Assembly (NCBI GenBank): GCA_002287035.1
Contig: NSKG01000002.1
Coordinates: 310,001-374,000 of the forward strand
Direction: 5' to 3'
Length of the DNA: 64,000 nt
Origin: Pseudomonas sp. WN033
GTDB lineage: Bacteria; Pseudomonadota; Gammaproteobacteria; Pseudomonadales; Pseudomonadaceae
Shown here in pieces: positions 26,830 to 36,371 of this stretch. Both the position numbers and the translations under genes were made by a program. Position 1 is the stretch's first letter. Every line of letters begins with the position of its first letter. The notes under the pieces were generated by a model. The model ran no database searches and had not been told where the DNA came from. It worked only from the letters and a program-made list of their open reading frames with translations.

Positions 26830-27189
26830 ATGACCCTGCTTGCCACCATTGTCGTCACCCTGATCGCCTTGCTGCACATATATATTCTGGTGCTGGAAAT
26901 GTTTCTCTGGGACAAGCCCGCCGGGCTTCGCGCCTTTGGCAACAGCCCTGAGCAGGCTGCGCAAACCAAGGTGCTGGCAGCCAATCAGGGGCTGTATAAC
27001 GGCTTTCTGGCCGCAGGACTGCTCTGGGGTGTGCTGCAAGGAGCAGAAGGTCTGGAATTCAAGGTGTTTTTCCTGCTGTGCGTGATCGTCGCCGGGGTCT
27101 ACGGGGCTGTCAGCGCCAGCCGCAAGATTCTATTCATCCAGGCGTTGCCAGGGCTGATTGGTTTGGGACTGGTACTGCTCAGTCATTAA
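26830..27189 (+). CDS. DUF1304 family membrane protein
   Basis: A 119-residue protein with four hydrophobic segments and the family pattern ALLHIYILVLEMFLW, ANQGLYNGFLAAGL, VAGVYGA. It is the last gene of the TetR-YciI unit, starting 21 bp after it with a GGAGC box. Its role is unknown. A 14-bp stem-loop follows 8 bp after its stop. Confidence 0.85.
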   Translation: MTLLATIVVTLIALLHIYILVLEMFLWDKPAGLRAFGNSPEQAAQTKVLAANQGLYNGFLAAGLLWGVLQGAEGLEFKVFFLLCVIVAGVYGAVSASRKILFIQALPGLIGLGLVLLSH

Positions 27190-27197
27190 CGGATCCA

Positions 27198-27231
27198 GCA
27201 TGAAGCCGGGGGCTCAGCCCCGGCTTCATGC
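27198..27231. terminator. 14-bp stem-loop between convergent genes
   Basis: GCATGAAGCCGGGG and CCCCGGCTTCATGC pair perfectly across a 6-nt loop. It separates the DUF1304 gene from the convergent acylase gene. There is no T-tract on the plus side, so termination may depend on structure alone. Confidence 0.6.
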
Positions 27232-27247
27232 CCGTCTGCCGACTCAG

Positions 27248-29626
27248 TTAATCGCTGATTTCAATCCGTGATACCCGGGCTTGCTCGATCTGTGCCCGAG
27301 TGAAGGGTATCTGGTGCCATTGCTTGTCCGAATAGGCCTGGGTGTAGTCGGCGTAATGCGGACTGGTCGGATCGGTCGACTGGGAATGCGACAGCAGCGT
27401 GTAGGCACTCACAGGCTCCCCCTCGGGAAACTCCACCACATGCATGTAGGAGTTGCGCAGCACCGTGAAATAGCCCTCCCAGCCTTCCCCACCGTACTGC
27501 GGGATCTGCTCCCCCGGCTTCAAGAAGAACTGCACATCGCCCAACCTGGCGTTCAGCGCCACCCCGGCGTCGACAAGCTCTGCCACAGCCTCAGCAAAAG
27601 CCTCCTGAATTGCACTATGCACCGCAGTATCGCTGGTAAGGCCCGCAGGTGTATCGAGCGGGTCTGCCGCATCAAAAGGTGTGGCATACAAATTCAGCTG
27701 TCTTATCTTGGCCCAGAAAGCCGTCCAGACATGAGCACCAACGGAGTCCAGATTACCCGTATTGTCCCAGGCGGCGAGCACCTGACAGGCCTGTTGCTCC
27801 TGTGCGGTACCAGCGCCACACACCAGATCCAATAGCGGCGCTTTGAGCAGTTCGGCGCTGTATACCCGGCTATTGAGCACGATATCCCGAACGTTTTCAC
27901 TGCTAGCCAGATGCCCATTGAGGCCGTCCATACCCGACAAACGCTCGCGGACCATAATGTGCCCCAATCGGGTACGCAGGCTCTGGGCAGTATTTTCCTG
28001 CCCTATGATCCCCGCATAGCCAGTCAAGGGCTGATCAGGATTACTCAGCCAATAGCTGTCATTCATGTTCGCCACATAATCGGTAGTGAACAGGCTCGGC
28101 AGGTTCTCAGGTCCGAAAGCTCCCGGCTGAGCGGCATCGGCATCGTTCTTCCAGTTACACGCAGCCCGGCTGCCATCCAGCAGCGGCAACCCTGGCACAG
28201 ACTGCATCAAAGCCGCGCCAAGCCCCGGAACCAGACACTCACCCAGCATGCTGTCGGGTACATTGGGCACAACCGTAATGTCGGAGTACAGCGCCCGATC
28301 ATCCCCACGACCAATCGCCGCCGTGTTAACCCAAGGGATCCCCACATACTCACGAACGATCTGGTAGAACTCATTCAGTGACTTGGCCTGATTCCAGGCA
28401 AAGAAATTCTGGAATGCCCGATCATTCTCCAGGTTCGCATCACGCAGCGTGAAAGCAACCTGATTACCCCAAGCCGGCAAACCCAAACTGGCCAGATTGA
28501 TCATTGGTCCATAACTGGAGCGATACAAAGTCCGTGTTACCGGTACCAGCGAGCCGTCACTTTGCTTGACCTGAACCGTAATCTCGTGAGCGTCCATGGC
28601 TCGCACTTCGCCATCCAGCACATAGCTGGTCGGATCGCCATCAAGCAGTTGCAACTGGAACAGCGTAAAGCGTCTGGCAGTCGACACGGTATGTGCCCAG
28701 GCCACATTGTCATTGAACCCCATCAACACCATGGGCACGCCCATGATGGATGCACCGGAGATATCCAGTTTGTCGGGAATGGTCATTTGCAACTGGTAGA
28801 AGCGATCAACGCCCAGCAGATACCAGTGCGGGTTGGCAAACAGCAGACCACCGCCAGACTCGGTTGCATCACCACCAAAGGCATAGGTATTACTGCCAAT
28901 GCCATGCTCGCGGCCCAAGCTGAAGCGCTCTGAGCTCAACCCCGACTCATCCTCAAGGCTCTCCAGGGTTTGCTGCGCCAGCATCATGCTCGGTGGCTGG
29001 GCACTGCTTATAGCTGATACCCAGTTAGCACTGCTGGCGGCCAGATTGAGTGAAATCAAACGGCGAAGAACGTCATCCTCGGTAATGGTGCTCAGCCATT
29101 CGGCATTGCGACAGTCAAGATGACGCCCAACATGGTCGTTATCCTTGACCTCTTCGACATAGCGGTTGAATCCCGCGGCAAAACCATCGACCAGTTCAAG
29201 CAACTCATCAGGCTGCTGCTGTTTGAAGCTGGCTACCTGCTGATCATTGACCAGAAAACGGAAAAAGAAATCAGCCTCAAGATTATCCGGAGAACCGAAA
29301 GTACCCATGACGGCGGCAGGCTGGTCAGGGCCAAAATAACTTGAACGTTCGCCGCGAAAAGTGACAAAGGCATCGGACAGCACGCAAAGATTGTCTTCTG
29401 CGATAGCGTAACCATGCCCGAACCCGACACCGCCAAAGTTGTCGGCAGTGATATGCGGCACACCGAAAGCCGTTCGCTCGATAGTGGCTTTGTAACCAAC
29501 CGGTTCTGTTGGGCCTCGGTCGCTGCTGCCCCCTCCACTACCGCCAATTTTACAGGCACTCAACATCAGAGCTGCAGTCAGCAGGGCAAGCTGGGCCAGC
29601 CCCCTGCACGGCAAAGATTGCTGCAT
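27248..29626 (-). CDS. Penicillin-acylase family Ntn hydrolase, lipoprotein
   Basis: A 792-residue precursor with signal and lipobox (ALMLSAC, about residue 25), so membrane-anchored. It has penicillin-acylase features: the N-terminal part with RTAFGVPHITADN, FGHGYAIAEDNLC, and a self-cleavage Ser245 in GIGSNTYAFGG that would become the N-terminal nucleophile of the beta chain. FANPHWYL follows, as in acyl-homoserine-lactone and beta-lactam acylases. The substrate could be an N-acyl amine such as AHL; this is not decidable here. ATG 29626 starts at the signal peptide. An AraC gene lies upstream on the same strand. Confidence 0.85.
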   Translation of the reverse strand: MQQSLPCRGLAQLALLTAALMLSACKIGGSGGGSSDRGPTEPVGYKATIERTAFGVPHITADNFGGVGFGHGYAIAEDNLCVLSDAFVTFRGERSSYFGPDQPAAVMGTFGSPDNLEADFFFRFLVNDQQVASFKQQQPDELLELVDGFAAGFNRYVEEVKDNDHVGRHLDCRNAEWLSTITEDDVLRRLISLNLAASSANWVSAISSAQPPSMMLAQQTLESLEDESGLSSERFSLGREHGIGSNTYAFGGDATESGGGLLFANPHWYLLGVDRFYQLQMTIPDKLDISGASIMGVPMVLMGFNDNVAWAHTVSTARRFTLFQLQLLDGDPTSYVLDGEVRAMDAHEITVQVKQSDGSLVPVTRTLYRSSYGPMINLASLGLPAWGNQVAFTLRDANLENDRAFQNFFAWNQAKSLNEFYQIVREYVGIPWVNTAAIGRGDDRALYSDITVVPNVPDSMLGECLVPGLGAALMQSVPGLPLLDGSRAACNWKNDADAAQPGAFGPENLPSLFTTDYVANMNDSYWLSNPDQPLTGYAGIIGQENTAQSLRTRLGHIMVRERLSGMDGLNGHLASSENVRDIVLNSRVYSAELLKAPLLDLVCGAGTAQEQQACQVLAAWDNTGNLDSVGAHVWTAFWAKIRQLNLYATPFDAADPLDTPAGLTSDTAVHSAIQEAFAEAVAELVDAGVALNARLGDVQFFLKPGEQIPQYGGEGWEGYFTVLRNSYMHVVEFPEGEPVSAYTLLSHSQSTDPTSPHYADYTQAYSDKQWHQIPFTRAQIEQARVSRIEISD

Positions 29627-29736
29627 GGTGTTTCCCTCTTGTTGTTGTATGGCAACACAGCGGTTGCCCGCCTGCGCAGAGTAGGCCAGCACAACAAGTG
29701 GAGAATTGAACGTACCTGCTATTTGCCTGCCCTTTT

Positions 29737-30504
29737 TTAGAGCATGCGCACCGTCATCCCCTTAACGATGAACGAGGGAGGAAAACCAAAGAAATTTCGG
29801 ATAGTACGGGTCAAATGCGCCGAGTCGGAAAACCCAACATCATGAGCCACAACCACCAGCGACTCGCCAGCGGCAATCAGCTCCACAGCGCGGCGCATTC
29901 TGGCCCAGAGGATGTAGCTCTTGATGGAAATACCCAGCTTGTCGGAAAACAGATGCGAGAGACGATCAGCGGACAATCCCACTTCCGCCCCCAGCTCTGC
30001 GACAGAACAGGTCAGCGGCAACTCTTTCTTGATCTTCTGGGCCACATGTATGGCCCGCATGTCCATGTTCAAGGCAACCGGACGGTATCCGCTGATCGCT
30101 CTGGGCAGGCATGTCATCAGACGGAACATGTCGGCCTTGTCCAGTGACCCTGCTCCAATCCTGAGCATTGAATCTGTATCAATGACACCCGGCTCAAGAA
30201 TTACCGAACGTACCGAGCGCGCGCCCAGAAAAGCAGAGAGCGCATGAAACTCGTAACTTTGCGGATCAAAGTTTACTGACAGCAAGGCACCTTCGCTTGA
30301 ATCCAATGTGCGCAGGGTCTGTTTGGCTACCAGCGCCGCCTGATAGCGCTGCTGGCGTCCATCTGCAGTACCCAATACAAACCCAGGCCCGTCCAGAGCA
30401 ATCAGCAAGGTTACCGTATGCCGTTGGGTCGCTTCAGACTTCATACCAGGCGTGATGTAAAGAAACCGGTCATCCCAGACATACAAGTGGTTACGGTAAG
30501 ACAT
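29737..30504 (-). CDS. AraC family transcriptional regulator
   Basis: A 255-residue protein. The C-terminal AraC HTH pair is clear (SVAELGAEVGLSADRLSHLF, then VVAHDVGFSDSAHLTRTIRN, FFGFPPS). The N-terminal half is a cupin-like effector region. Its stop is 111 bp upstream of the acylase start codon in the same direction, so it is the likely regulator of the acylase and may be co-transcribed with it. Confidence 0.88.
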   Translation of the reverse strand: MSYRNHLYVWDDRFLYITPGMKSEATQRHTVTLLIALDGPGFVLGTADGRQQRYQAALVAKQTLRTLDSSEGALLSVNFDPQSYEFHALSAFLGARSVRSVILEPGVIDTDSMLRIGAGSLDKADMFRLMTCLPRAISGYRPVALNMDMRAIHVAQKIKKELPLTCSVAELGAEVGLSADRLSHLFSDKLGISIKSYILWARMRRAVELIAAGESLVVVAHDVGFSDSAHLTRTIRNFFGFPPSFIVKGMTVRML

Positions 30505-30752
30505 GCCTACAGCTCCGAATCCATGGCGATTTATCTTGTTCTTTTAGGGGTACAGCCCTTACCCAAATGCAGATAAAAATCATTCATAGAATAGACCGCA
30601 CCAAAGCCGTGCAGCAATCACCGCCGCCTGCAAAAGCATCCTGAGCTACAGCTTATAAACCGCCTGAATACCCCGCTAATGTGGTATTTGCCGGCACCAC
30701 ACGCCTACACTTTTGCTGAATTTCTAACCCGGTCATTCTCAGCAGAGGCCCC

Positions 30753-31730
30753 ATGAAAACACGCATCACCGAACTCTTTGGCATCGAGCATCCAATCATT
30801 CAGGGCGGCATGCACCACGTTGGTTACGCCGAACTCGCCTCGGCAGTCGCCAACGCCGGCGGCCTGGGGATGATCACCGCCCTCACCCAGCCCAACCCCG
30901 AGGCCCTGGCCAACGAAATCCGCCGCTGCCGGGAAATGACCGACAAGCCTTTCGGCGTGAACCTGACCTTCCTGCCGTCGGTCAACACCCCGGACTATCC
31001 CGGTTATATCGAGGCGATCATCAAAGGTGGCGTCAAGGCCGTGGAAACCGCCGGCAACAACCCGCAGAAATACCTGCCGATCCTCAAGGAGCACGGCATC
31101 AAGGTAATCCACAAGTGCACCGCCGTGCGTCATGCGCTCAAGGCCCAAGCCATTGGCTGTGATGCCGTGAGTGTCGACGGCTTCGAGTGTGGCGGCCACC
31201 CCGGCGAAGACGATGTACCCAACTTCATCCTGCTGCCGCGCGCCGCCGAGGAGCTGGATATTCCCTTCGTAGCCTCCGGCGGCATGGCTGACGGCCGCTC
31301 ACTGGCCGCCGCCCTGGCCCTGGGCGCCGAAGGCATGAACATGGGGACTCGTTTCATTGCCACCAAGGAAGCCCCGGTGCATGAAAACGTCAAACAGGCG
31401 ATTGTTGCCGCCAGCGAACTGGATACCCGGCTGGTCATGCGTCCGCTGCGCAATACCGAGCGGGTACTGAGCAATGCCGCTGTCGAACGTCTGCTGGAAA
31501 AAGAGCGCAAGCTCGGCGCCGAACTCAAGTTCGCCGACATTGCCGAGGAAGTTGCTGGTGTTTATCCGCGCATCATGAAAACCGGTGAAATGGACGCCGG
31601 CGCCTGGTCCTGCGGCATGGTCGCCGGCCTGATCCGTGATGTGCCCAGCGTACAGGAACTGATCGAGCGCATCATGACCGAAGCCGAAGGCATCATCCGC
31701 CAACGCCTGGCCAGCATGATCAACGGCTGA
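30753..31730 (+). CDS. Nitronate monooxygenase family flavoprotein
   Basis: A 325-residue TIM-barrel FMN enzyme of the nitronate monooxygenase/2-nitropropane dioxygenase family: IIQGGMHHVGYAELASAVAN, GGLGMITAL, PFGVNLTFLPS, FECGGHPGEDD, PFVASGGMADGRSLAAAL. It would oxidise alkyl nitronates, but many homologues, like this one with its LTFLPS motif, have unassigned substrates and occur in aromatic or fatty-acid catabolic settings. A hotdog-fold protein gene follows 191 bp on. Confidence 0.85.
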   Translation: MKTRITELFGIEHPIIQGGMHHVGYAELASAVANAGGLGMITALTQPNPEALANEIRRCREMTDKPFGVNLTFLPSVNTPDYPGYIEAIIKGGVKAVETAGNNPQKYLPILKEHGIKVIHKCTAVRHALKAQAIGCDAVSVDGFECGGHPGEDDVPNFILLPRAAEELDIPFVASGGMADGRSLAAALALGAEGMNMGTRFIATKEAPVHENVKQAIVAASELDTRLVMRPLRNTERVLSNAAVERLLEKERKLGAELKFADIAEEVAGVYPRIMKTGEMDAGAWSCGMVAGLIRDVPSVQELIERIMTEAEGIIRQRLASMING

Positions 31731-31748
31731 TCATGCAGACACGCCCTA

Positions 31749-31862
31749 TGGATCGCCACGGCGCTACGCGCCTCGCGATGACGGTGAGGTGGTGCAGGGT
31801 GCGCGCACAACGTCCCGCCACAACCCCGCGTCATTGCGAGCGCAGCGTGGCAATCCATGTAG
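31749..31862. repeat. Dispersed palindromic repeat (CGTCATTGCGAG family), inverted pair
   Basis: An imperfect inverted repeat: the left arm (31749-31784) reads ATGGATCGCCACGG...CGCGATGACG and the right arm (31830-31862) reads CGTCATTGCGAGCG...GGCAATCCATG. The same right-arm sequence recurs near 63215 before nth. This is an extragenic repeat, non-coding. Confidence 0.75.
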
Positions 31863-31921
31863 GCTAAATTTCACACCACCGGCCAGTTACCTGCCGGTGA
31901 CCAGCAAACAAGGAACCACTC

Positions 31922-32842
31922 ATGAGTTTCGACACACCGCTCTACCTCTGCGGCCCGCTGCGCGAGCCCAAGCAGATGCTGGCCGATCAGGAATACAGTG
32001 GCCATACCTCGATTCACGACGACGCCATGGCTGAAAAACTCGGCTTCAAGGCCGGCCCGATTGAAGGCCCGACCCACTTCAGCCAGTTCACCCCGCTGCT
32101 GGCCGAAATCTGGGGTCAGGCCTGGTTCGAGCGTGGCTGTTTCTCCAGCCATTTCCTGAACATGGTGGTCGAGGGTGAGCACGTCCGCGCCTTCGTCGAG
32201 CGCCCGGCACCCGGGGCTACGCGCGTGCGCTGCTGGGCGGAAAAAGCCGACGGCACTCCGGTGCTGGAAGCCAGTGCCAGCCTTGGCCCGGATGACGGCC
32301 CGAGTCTGCTCGACGAGCGCATGGCCAAGCTACGCGCCCCGGAGAAGCTGGTCATTCTGTCGGAGCTGAGCGTCGGCATGAAAGGCGCAGTAGACGAGCC
32401 GGTCCGCATGGACCCTGACCAGCACATGGGTAATCTCTATCCGTTTTCGCTGAATCAGAAGCTCGAGCGCATCACCGAAAACTCGCCCTGGTACTCCGAC
32501 CCGGCCAGCACGCCCTGGGGCCGGGCGATCATCCCGTTGGAAATGGTCAGTGTGCTGGCCGAATACAGCAGCAAGCTGGCAGAGTTTCCAGTCAAGCAGC
32601 CGGTCATCGGTCTGTTTGCCGACCAGGAAATCCGCATGATCGACGGCCCGCTGTTCGTTGGTCAGGACTACCTGATCCGTCGCGAAGTGGTAGCCCTGTC
32701 AGAAAGCAAGCGCACCGAGTCCTACTGGGTTCGCTCACGCATCTATGACGCCAGCGGCACCACCCTGAAAGCCGAAATGCTGCTCAATCACGCCACCCTC
32801 AAACACTCCTACGCCAACTACGAGGCCGAAGCCAAGGCCTGA
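31922..32842 (+). CDS. MaoC/hotdog-fold-like protein
   Basis: A 306-residue protein with a double-hotdog look: residues ~20-130 include EYSGHTSIHDDAMAEKLGF and GPIEGPTHFSQFTP, and a later half includes YDASGTTLKAEML. This fits thioesterase/dehydratase folds acting on acyl-CoA, but I see no certain catalytic dyad. The ATG at 31922 follows a purine-rich AAGGAACC box. It is downstream of the nitronate monooxygenase gene on the same strand, possibly one pathway, with a repeat between them. Confidence 0.55.
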   Translation: MSFDTPLYLCGPLREPKQMLADQEYSGHTSIHDDAMAEKLGFKAGPIEGPTHFSQFTPLLAEIWGQAWFERGCFSSHFLNMVVEGEHVRAFVERPAPGATRVRCWAEKADGTPVLEASASLGPDDGPSLLDERMAKLRAPEKLVILSELSVGMKGAVDEPVRMDPDQHMGNLYPFSLNQKLERITENSPWYSDPASTPWGRAIIPLEMVSVLAEYSSKLAEFPVKQPVIGLFADQEIRMIDGPLFVGQDYLIRREVVALSESKRTESYWVRSRIYDASGTTLKAEMLLNHATLKHSYANYEAEAKA

Positions 32843-33059
32843 GCCAGAAATGCCAGCGGCGGCCACGACCGCCGCTGGATACAGAACACAGAATAGGTCC
32901 TGTGACCCGCATCTCAAAAAAGCACAGCCATAACATCTCAGCCAAACCTGACCTGATAGCTACCCACCAAAGACTTCTTCAACCGAACCTGCCATGCTAG
33001 GCTTTGCCTCGGTCGCGAGACGCCCCCAGGACTCACTCATTGCCACCAAAGGAATGCAC

Positions 33060-33377
33060 ATGCAAATTCAGATCAATACCGACCGTAACATCACTGGTGA
33101 CGCCCGCCTGAGCGAAACCATCGAAGCCGAACTGCGTAGCACCCTGGCTCGCTTCGACGAGCAGATCACCCGTGTCGAACTGCACCTGCGCGACGAAAAC
33201 AGCGCCACCAAATCCGGCACCGCCGACAAGCGCTGCCTGCTTGAAGTCCGCCTGGCCGGACAGAACCCCGTCACCACCCAGGACACTGCCGAGCATGTGA
33301 TGCAAGCAGTGACCGGCGCCGCCGAAAAAATGGTGCGCCTGCTGGAAACCCAGCTCGGAAAGCTCTCGCGCCACTAA
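33060..33377 (+). CDS. HPF/RaiA-like ribosome-associated protein
   Basis: A 105-residue protein (MQIQINTDRNITGDARLSE) with the alternating beta-alpha pattern and a VELHLRDEN strand of the HPF/RaiA S30AE family. These proteins bind the decoding centre of the 30S subunit in stationary phase. I chose ATG 33060 (AAGGA box 7 nt upstream) over ATG 33054. It is short like HPF, without the long C-terminal dimerisation domain. It is not near rpoN, so it is a second or stand-alone copy. Confidence 0.75.
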   Translation: MQIQINTDRNITGDARLSETIEAELRSTLARFDEQITRVELHLRDENSATKSGTADKRCLLEVRLAGQNPVTTQDTAEHVMQAVTGAAEKMVRLLETQLGKLSRH

Positions 33378-33529
33378 GCACCGCCTGAGCCCTGGCACTA
33401 CTCGCGCCCCGCTGATTGGCCTGTTCGTCAGGCCAGTCATCTCGCGCGCATCAGACTTCCATATCCGCCAGACCTATCGGCGCCCCTGGCGCGCCTGTCC
33501 CGGCACCCTGCTCTGACGAAGCTGCTCCC

Positions 33530-35347
33530 ATGACGACACAACGTATTGCCCTGACCATCCTGCTGGTACTAGCCCTGAGCCTGGGCGCCGGCTGGGCCAG
33601 CTGGACCTATTTGTTTAACGAAGATATCGACAAGGCCCGGACTGCGGCCCTGGAACACGTACGCGCGCTGCACGATGAACAACTCAAAGCCGAGCTTCGG
33701 GCACAAATCAGCTCGCTGTACTCTCTCAAACGCCGGGCCCAAACGCTGCCCGGCGAATCCTATCGAACCGAGTATATCGACGACCAAACCACCATTTTGC
33801 GGCAACAGCCGGACTTGCAGGAGCTGACTCGCGCCTGGCTGGAGGGCACCGTCTTCGACAGTTACCCAGGACGCAACGACACGATCCGGATGCTCACAAG
33901 CAACACGCCCTTCTCTCTGCGCTACAACTCCGAGCTGCAGTTTCCCTATAGCCTTGAATGGCACTCCATCACCCTGGACAACGGCCAGGTGCTGGAGGCA
34001 TTGGACAGCTCAGCCCGTCCCGACGGTATCTGGCTGCACAAGTGGGCAACTGTTAACCGCCTTGACCTGAGATACCCGCAAGACCAGGACGACCGCCCCA
34101 CCCCGGTAACCATGCACGGCAAGGCCGAGGTGGTCATTCCTGGCAGTATCCGGCTTTTTCACTTTTCCAAATCCGAGGTCGGCACCACCCAACAGGACGG
34201 CAACCTCAGCGTCAAACTGCTGTCCGTTGGCGACAACCACGCCGAAGTCGAGCTGATCAATCGCCACCCGCCTGCCGCAAACACGCCTGAATGGGCGTTC
34301 AACCCCATGTCGGTTCACGCCCAGGACCATACAAACCGCTATCTGGCCACACTAGGCAGCCTCAAGGCAGATAAAGCAGAAATGCGGCTTTACGAACGGC
34401 AGTTGCGTACCGCCATGAAGCAAAGCACCTACCAGGAAAGCTTTTTCAATCAGCAACAAGCCGAGCGGCTCGCATTCAAACGCATGCAGCGCAAGTATCG
34501 TCACAAGATCTATTTCAGGGGCGGTGTTGAGAACATCACGATCATCGCACTCGATCTGTCGGACATCACACTCCACCTGCAAGACCTGATGGCGCCGGTC
34601 TACCAGCTTGAGTCGCGGGTCAAGGACCTGGAGTTTCGAGCCTACCCAGCTCCCGCCGTCATCCATGACGAAAGCCTGCCAGCGTACCTGAGCGACTATG
34701 ACATCAGCGAAGAAGAACAGCGCCAGCGCATCAGCTTCTACCAGGAGGCGGAATCGTCTCGTAACGCCGTGATCCGGTTCGACAATGGCGCCCCCTTCAA
34801 CTGGCGTGTCGCCGGCAGGACCAACAATCAGGTCAACTTCTACTCACGAAGCGAATCAGGGGCCAGGGAGCCGATAGAGGGCGTCAGTCAGCATGCGTTC
34901 AGCATCAATATCTACGACCAGAACATCCGCTACTATCTCCCCAATTTCAGCAACAGACAGCGTCCAGCCTATGCCAGTGGCACCATGCCGCTGGTTCGGC
35001 CCGAGGTGAAGCGGTTCGAGTATGCGGCAGATGCCCTGCCTGAAAACCTGGAACTCAAGGACAACGCCCTGCTGATCCAGCTACACGACTATCCAGAAAA
35101 GCGCTGGCGGTTTTACGCCAGGGACAACAACGGCAAATACCTGCTGCAGATGTTCGAAGCCAGCCACACGGGCGATGACAGCAAACCGGTCTATAAGGCT
35201 CTGTACTTCTATGGCCAGCCGGCCAGCATCGATGCTTACTTCCTGGCTGATGTGCACAGGCTGAATTACGACTTTGATATCGAACTCAGAGAGCCCGAGC
35301 ATCCCTGCTATGCATCTGAGCACATCATGATGGCGGGCTGCCTGTAA
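33530..35347 (+). CDS. Large membrane-anchored exported protein, no recognised family
   Basis: About 605 residues. An N-terminal TM or uncleaved signal (MTTQRIALTILLVLALSLGAGW) leads into a large extracytoplasmic region rich in Tyr, Gln and charged residues, with helical (EHVRALHDEQLKAELRAQ) and beta-rich parts. A C-terminal pair of Cys (HPCYASEHIMMAGCL) might form a disulfide. No catalytic motif is recognisable. The ATG at 33530 puts the TM at the N-terminus. It stands alone between the HPF gene and the convergent asparaginase. Confidence 0.7.
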   Translation: MTTQRIALTILLVLALSLGAGWASWTYLFNEDIDKARTAALEHVRALHDEQLKAELRAQISSLYSLKRRAQTLPGESYRTEYIDDQTTILRQQPDLQELTRAWLEGTVFDSYPGRNDTIRMLTSNTPFSLRYNSELQFPYSLEWHSITLDNGQVLEALDSSARPDGIWLHKWATVNRLDLRYPQDQDDRPTPVTMHGKAEVVIPGSIRLFHFSKSEVGTTQQDGNLSVKLLSVGDNHAEVELINRHPPAANTPEWAFNPMSVHAQDHTNRYLATLGSLKADKAEMRLYERQLRTAMKQSTYQESFFNQQQAERLAFKRMQRKYRHKIYFRGGVENITIIALDLSDITLHLQDLMAPVYQLESRVKDLEFRAYPAPAVIHDESLPAYLSDYDISEEEQRQRISFYQEAESSRNAVIRFDNGAPFNWRVAGRTNNQVNFYSRSESGAREPIEGVSQHAFSINIYDQNIRYYLPNFSNRQRPAYASGTMPLVRPEVKRFEYAADALPENLELKDNALLIQLHDYPEKRWRFYARDNNGKYLLQMFEASHTGDDSKPVYKALYFYGQPASIDAYFLADVHRLNYDFDIELREPEHPCYASEHIMMAGCL

Positions 35348-35363
35348 ACCGAGCCGCCTGTTA

Positions 35364-36371
35364 TTAGCCCTGCTCCCCGCACAGCGACCGGGTCAGCAAC
35401 GCTGCCAACCGCTCACCGCTGTAGCCCAGCGCCAGCAGCACATGCAGCTTGGCGAACGCCGCTTCGGGGGTCAGATCGTTGCCGGGGATCACACCAATAC
35501 GGTTGAGCGCAGCGCCCGTGGCATAGGCGCCCTGGCTGACCTGGCCCTGATAGCACTGGCTGATATTGAGCACGCTGATACCGGCCTGCACCGCCCGCTG
35601 CAGGCTATCCATCAACACCTTGTCGGCATCCGGCGGGTTGCCGACCCCATAGGTAGCCAGCACCAGCCCCTGCAAGCCAGGGCTGGCCAGCACCGCATCG
35701 AGCAAACTGGCCGGCATGCCCGGATAGACATTAAGCACCGCCACCCGGCTGGCATCGAAGGCCGGAATCCGAAAATCCGGCTGGCCCTTGGGTAGCAGCA
35801 GATCATCGCGCAGATGCAGGTCAATACCCACCTCGCCCAGCCAGGGCGCATTAGGCGAATCAAAGGCATCAAAACCGGTGCTGCGCACCTTGCGCGCACG
35901 GTTACCGCGCAGCAGACGGCCGCGGAAGTAAATGCACACCTCGTGAACGCGGCCACTGGCGGCCAGGATCAGCGAGGTGGCGAGATTATCCAGTGCATCC
36001 GTGCGCGGCTGCGCCAGCGGGATCTGCGAGCCGGTCAGGATCACCGGCTTGTCACAGCCGCGTAGCAGAAACGACAGCGCCGACGCCGTGTAGGCCATGG
36101 TATCGGTGCCGTGCAGCAGTACGAACCCGTCGTAGTTGTGCCACTGCTCAACCACAACCCCGGCAATACGCGCCCAGTCGGCCGGCACCAGATTGGCGCT
36201 GTCGATCAGATGCTCCAGCTCGATCAGGTCATAGTCGGGCAAGGCCTCGGCGCCGTCGTCCCAATGCGCGTGCAAGCGCCCGGCAAAGCCGGGCATCGGC
36301 ACATAGCCGTCGGCCGACGGCAGCATGCCGATGGTGCCGCCGCAATAGACGATCAGCACCCTGCCCTTCAC
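35364..36371 (-). CDS. ansA: L-asparaginase, type I-like
   Basis: A 335-residue cytoplasmic asparaginase. The two Thr motifs are present: YCGGTIGM near residue 10 and LLHGTDTMAYTASAL near 90, both of the bacterial asparaginase family, plus LTGSQIPL. No signal peptide, so it is the cytoplasmic type. It hydrolyses asparagine to aspartate and ammonia. The start is GTG with AGGAG upstream, and it overlaps the aspA stop by 4 bp (GTGA), so the two are translationally coupled. aspA then converts aspartate to fumarate. Confidence 0.9.
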   Translation of the reverse strand: MKGRVLIVYCGGTIGMLPSADGYVPMPGFAGRLHAHWDDGAEALPDYDLIELEHLIDSANLVPADWARIAGVVVEQWHNYDGFVLLHGTDTMAYTASALSFLLRGCDKPVILTGSQIPLAQPRTDALDNLATSLILAASGRVHEVCIYFRGRLLRGNRARKVRSTGFDAFDSPNAPWLGEVGIDLHLRDDLLLPKGQPDFRIPAFDASRVAVLNVYPGMPASLLDAVLASPGLQGLVLATYGVGNPPDADKVLMDSLQRAVQAGISVLNISQCYQGQVSQGAYATGAALNRIGVIPGNDLTPEAAFAKLHVLLALGYSGERLAALLTRSLCGEQG

